DNA of 64,000 nucleotides, taken from JACVRW01 sp036519295. Its GTDB lineage: Bacteria; Actinomycetota; Thermoleophilia; Solirubrobacterales; Thermoleophilaceae. The first letter of the stretch is position 1. Each line of letters starts with the position of its first letter. The stretch covers positions 17,498 to 81,497 of the forward strand of contig DATDLN010000024.1 in NCBI GenBank assembly GCA_036519295.1. Direction: 5' to 3'. A model generated the notes under the pieces. The model saw only the letters and a program-made list of their open reading frames with translations, had not been told where the DNA came from and did not search any database. The translations under genes and the position numbers were made by a program. Of the stretch, positions 62,294 to 64,000 are shown one piece after another.

Positions 62294-62675
62294 TAGGCAC
62301 CGCAAGGGCTTGGGCGGGGGTTCCGGTCTTCGTCGTGGCTGTTGCACAAACGCCTAGCGAGCCCGCTGGATCGCTTGTAAGGGGGGGCTCTGAAAACAGG
62401 CATCTCGGCCCGTCGCGCCCGGTCCCTCCGTCGCGACCTCGTCGCGGCCAGCCGCTCTAGGGCCCTCTGCGGCGAGCGTGCGGAGACTTCTCGACACGGC
62501 TTCAGGCAACAGCCACCGTCCAAAGCAGAAGCCCCGTTAACGCGGCGCGAAGGTCGCGCCGGACGTTCGCGTACAGCAAGCGCGACGCCACACACCGGGC
62601 ATATGTGGGGTCATGGGGTGACGGCCATGGGCAGGCGTATTGGAGTGGGCACGGCGGCGCCACCCCATGACGTGG
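62294..62675. other. Non-coding gap
   Basis: A 382-base stretch between two convergent genes. No open frame looks coding. GC content is visibly lower in places, and a long inverted repeat fills its right end. The T-less hairpins here may terminate one or both neighbours. Confidence 0.55.
62610..62671. repeat. Inverted repeat with 11-bp perfect arms
   Basis: GTCATGGGGTG at 62610-62620 and its exact complement CACCCCATGAC at 62661-62671 enclose 40 bases. It ends five bases before the stop of the aldo/keto reductase. A cruciform-type terminator is one reading. The remains of a small mobile element is another, but no flanking duplication is visible. Confidence 0.55.
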
Positions 62676-63653
62676 TCAGCGGTCGACGGTGGACATGTTC
62701 GCCTCGTCGTGGCGCTCGCCGGTGGCCGGGGTGAGATCGTTGAGCCGTCGGATCTGCTCCGCGCTCAGCTCGATACCGTCGGCAGCCGTGTTCTCCTCGA
62801 CGCGGGAAACCCGCTTGGTGCCGGGGATCGGGGCGATGTCGTCGCCCTGCGCGAGCAGCCAGGCCAACGCGACCTGCGCCGGTGTGGCGTCGACCTCGGA
62901 AGCGACTGCCTGGACCTCGTCGACGATGCGGAGATTCTTCTCGAAGTTGCCCTCCGTGAAGCGCGGGTTGCTCTTGCGCCAGTCGTCGTCGCTCAGCTCC
63001 TCGGGGGAGCGGATCGTCCCGGTGAGGAAGCCGTGCCCGAGCGGCGAGTAGGGCACGAAGCCGATGCCCAGCTCGCGCAGCAGCGGTAGAAGCTCGGCCT
63101 CCGGGTCACGGGTCCACAGGGAGTACTCGGTCTGCAGCGCGGCGACCGGGTGCACGGCGTGGGCGCGCCGGATCGTTTCGGGTCCGGCCTCCGACAGGCC
63201 GATGTGCAGGACCTTTCCTTCGGTCACCAGCTCGGCCAGGGCGCCGACGGTGTCCTCGATGGGCGTGTTGGGGTCGACCCGGTGCTGGTAGTAGAGGTCG
63301 ATGCGGTCGGTACCCAGCCGCTTCAGGGAGCCCTCGACGGCGGTGCGGATGTTCGCCGGGCTGCTGTCGAGCACTCCGGGGCCATCGCCGGAGTGCGAGA
63401 CGAAGCCGAACTTCGTCGCAACCACCACATCGCCGCGATGCCCCTTGAGGGCGCGGCCGACGAGTTCCTCGTTCGCGTAGGGGCCGTAGATCTCGGCGGT
63501 GTCGATGTGGGTGACGCCGAACTCGAGTGCCCGCTGGATGGTGCGGATCGACTCGGCGTCGCTGCTGTCCGGATCGAGGTAATAGCCGGACATCGCCATC
63601 GTGCCGAGTCCGATGCGCGAGACGTCAAGTCCGTTTAGCGAAATGTGCTTCAT
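62676..63653 (-). CDS. Aldo/keto reductase
   Basis: A 325-residue reductase. Catalytic residues are in HIDTAEIYGPYANEELVGRA, VATKFGF and YYQHRVDPNTP. GTKRVSRVEENTAA is the cofactor-binding end. The N-terminus SLNGLDVSRIGLGTMAMSGY is typical of the general AKR group. ATG 63653 has GGAGG about nine bases upstream. It follows a short-chain dehydrogenase gene on the same strand by 46 bases and may be co-transcribed with it. Confidence 0.93.
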   Translation of the reverse strand: MKHISLNGLDVSRIGLGTMAMSGYYLDPDSSDAESIRTIQRALEFGVTHIDTAEIYGPYANEELVGRALKGHRGDVVVATKFGFVSHSGDGPGVLDSSPANIRTAVEGSLKRLGTDRIDLYYQHRVDPNTPIEDTVGALAELVTEGKVLHIGLSEAGPETIRRAHAVHPVAALQTEYSLWTRDPEAELLPLLRELGIGFVPYSPLGHGFLTGTIRSPEELSDDDWRKSNPRFTEGNFEKNLRIVDEVQAVASEVDATPAQVALAWLLAQGDDIAPIPGTKRVSRVEENTAADGIELSAEQIRRLNDLTPATGERHDEANMSTVDR

Positions 63654-63699
63654 GACAGTGTGCCTCCGGTTCTCGGATTTTTTAATGTGCTCGGGACGT

Positions 63700-64000
63700 T
63701 CAGCTCCCGGCCGCGGCCTCGTCGATCGCCAGCGACGACGACAGCTCCCGGAAGGCGTCGATCTCTGCCTGGAACTGGGCGATCTGCTGCTCGGCCTGTG
63801 CGATTGCGTCGGCGCCGGCGATGAAGCGGCGTGGCGGCTGCTCCTCGTCGGCGATGGTCAGCAGCGCCTGGGCGAGCTTGGCCGGGTCGCCGGCCTGCCG
63901 GCCGTTCTGGCTCTCCCAGAACTCGCGCTGGGCGGCGTTGCGCTCGGCGTAGTCCTCGATCGCCGGCGTGGCGTAGCTGGTCGACTCCTTGGTGAGCAGC
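63700..64000 (-). CDS. Short-chain dehydrogenase/reductase, C-terminal part only
   Basis: The frame enters from the right edge and ends at TGA 63702-63700, giving the last 99 residues. The sequence (LTKESTSYATPAIEDYAERN, DPAKLAQALLTIADEEQPPR, FIAGADAIAQAEQQIAQFQA) matches the C-terminal end of classical SDR oxidoreductases of the 'oxidoreductase, SDR family' type, including the common PPRRF and GADA positions. The Rossmann domain lies outside the window. Its position just before an aldo/keto reductase suggests a small redox operon. Confidence 0.85.
   Translation of the reverse strand, partial: LLTKESTSYATPAIEDYAERNAAQREFWESQNGRQAGDPAKLAQALLTIADEEQPPRRFIAGADAIAQAEQQIAQFQAEIDAFRELSSSLAIDEAAAGS

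Overview
The window is strongly GC-rich, uses GTG and TTG starts freely, and packs genes into long runs in which a stop codon overlaps the next start. It carries one tRNA gene and no rRNA, insertion sequence, prophage gene or CRISPR array that I can see. The gene families (two amino-acid/amide-type ABC importers, luciferase-like flavoenzymes, molybdenum hydroxylase, DUF899/ArsR/SRPBCC operon, cNMP-domain thioredoxin-reductase-like protein) suit a free-living soil-type actinobacterium, perhaps of the Thermoleophilia. That placement is inference from style, not from a marker gene.

Region 1 (1-6.5 kb) is amide catabolism. Two divergent formamidase/acetamidase paralogues (one cut by the window edge) face away from each other. 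The rightward operon continues with an FmdB zinc ribbon, an AmiS/UreI-type channel and a MetX-like alpha/beta hydrolase. An AmiC-like binding protein without a signal peptide and a PucR-type regulator, encoded on the opposite strand, look like a cytosolic amide-sensing pair. Region 2 (6.5-13.3 kb) is mixed housekeeping: a cysteine-rich unknown, a frameshifted OFA-type MFS transporter, an epimerase, DUF2294, tRNA-Val(GAC), a phosphoesterase and a PhoU-like/Pit phosphate transport pair. Region 3 (13.3-18.6 kb) is aromatic amino-acid breakdown: TetR regulator, metallo-hydrolase, an unknown protein, fumarylacetoacetase and tryptophan 2,3-dioxygenase in one coupled operon.

Region 4 (18.8-54 kb) is the main interest. 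It holds two complete five-gene branched-chain/amide-type ABC importers, a three-subunit molybdenum hydroxylase with a CoxG-like helper, two luciferase-like monooxygenases, two phytoene-desaturase-like FAD oxidoreductases, an M20 and three M24 hydrolases, an FAH-family hydrolase, two ketopantoate-reductase-like enzymes, an aldo/keto reductase, an ornithine-cyclodeaminase-like and a threonine-dehydratase-like enzyme, and two GntR/FCD regulators. Seven transcription units in this region carry the same palindrome TTGATCAA (one with a single mismatch) just upstream. In two of them it sits between recognisable -35 and -10 boxes. I read this as one repressor-controlled regulon for import and stepwise oxidation/hydrolysis of an unidentified, probably nitrogen-containing, organic compound. 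An ArsR-DUF899-SRPBCC operon, an ACT protein and a decayed SnoaL-like pseudogene are interspersed.

Region 5 (54-64 kb) is mixed again: bicupin, OsmC, a cysteine-desulfurase-like enzyme, a cysteine-dioxygenase-like cupin, a DJ-1/PfpI protein, a cNMP-binding thioredoxin-reductase-like fusion, a DUF4389 membrane protein, an acyltransferase-3 membrane protein, an aldo/keto reductase and the C-terminal end of a short-chain dehydrogenase cut by the window edge. All functional names are from reading motifs by eye; no database search was possible.
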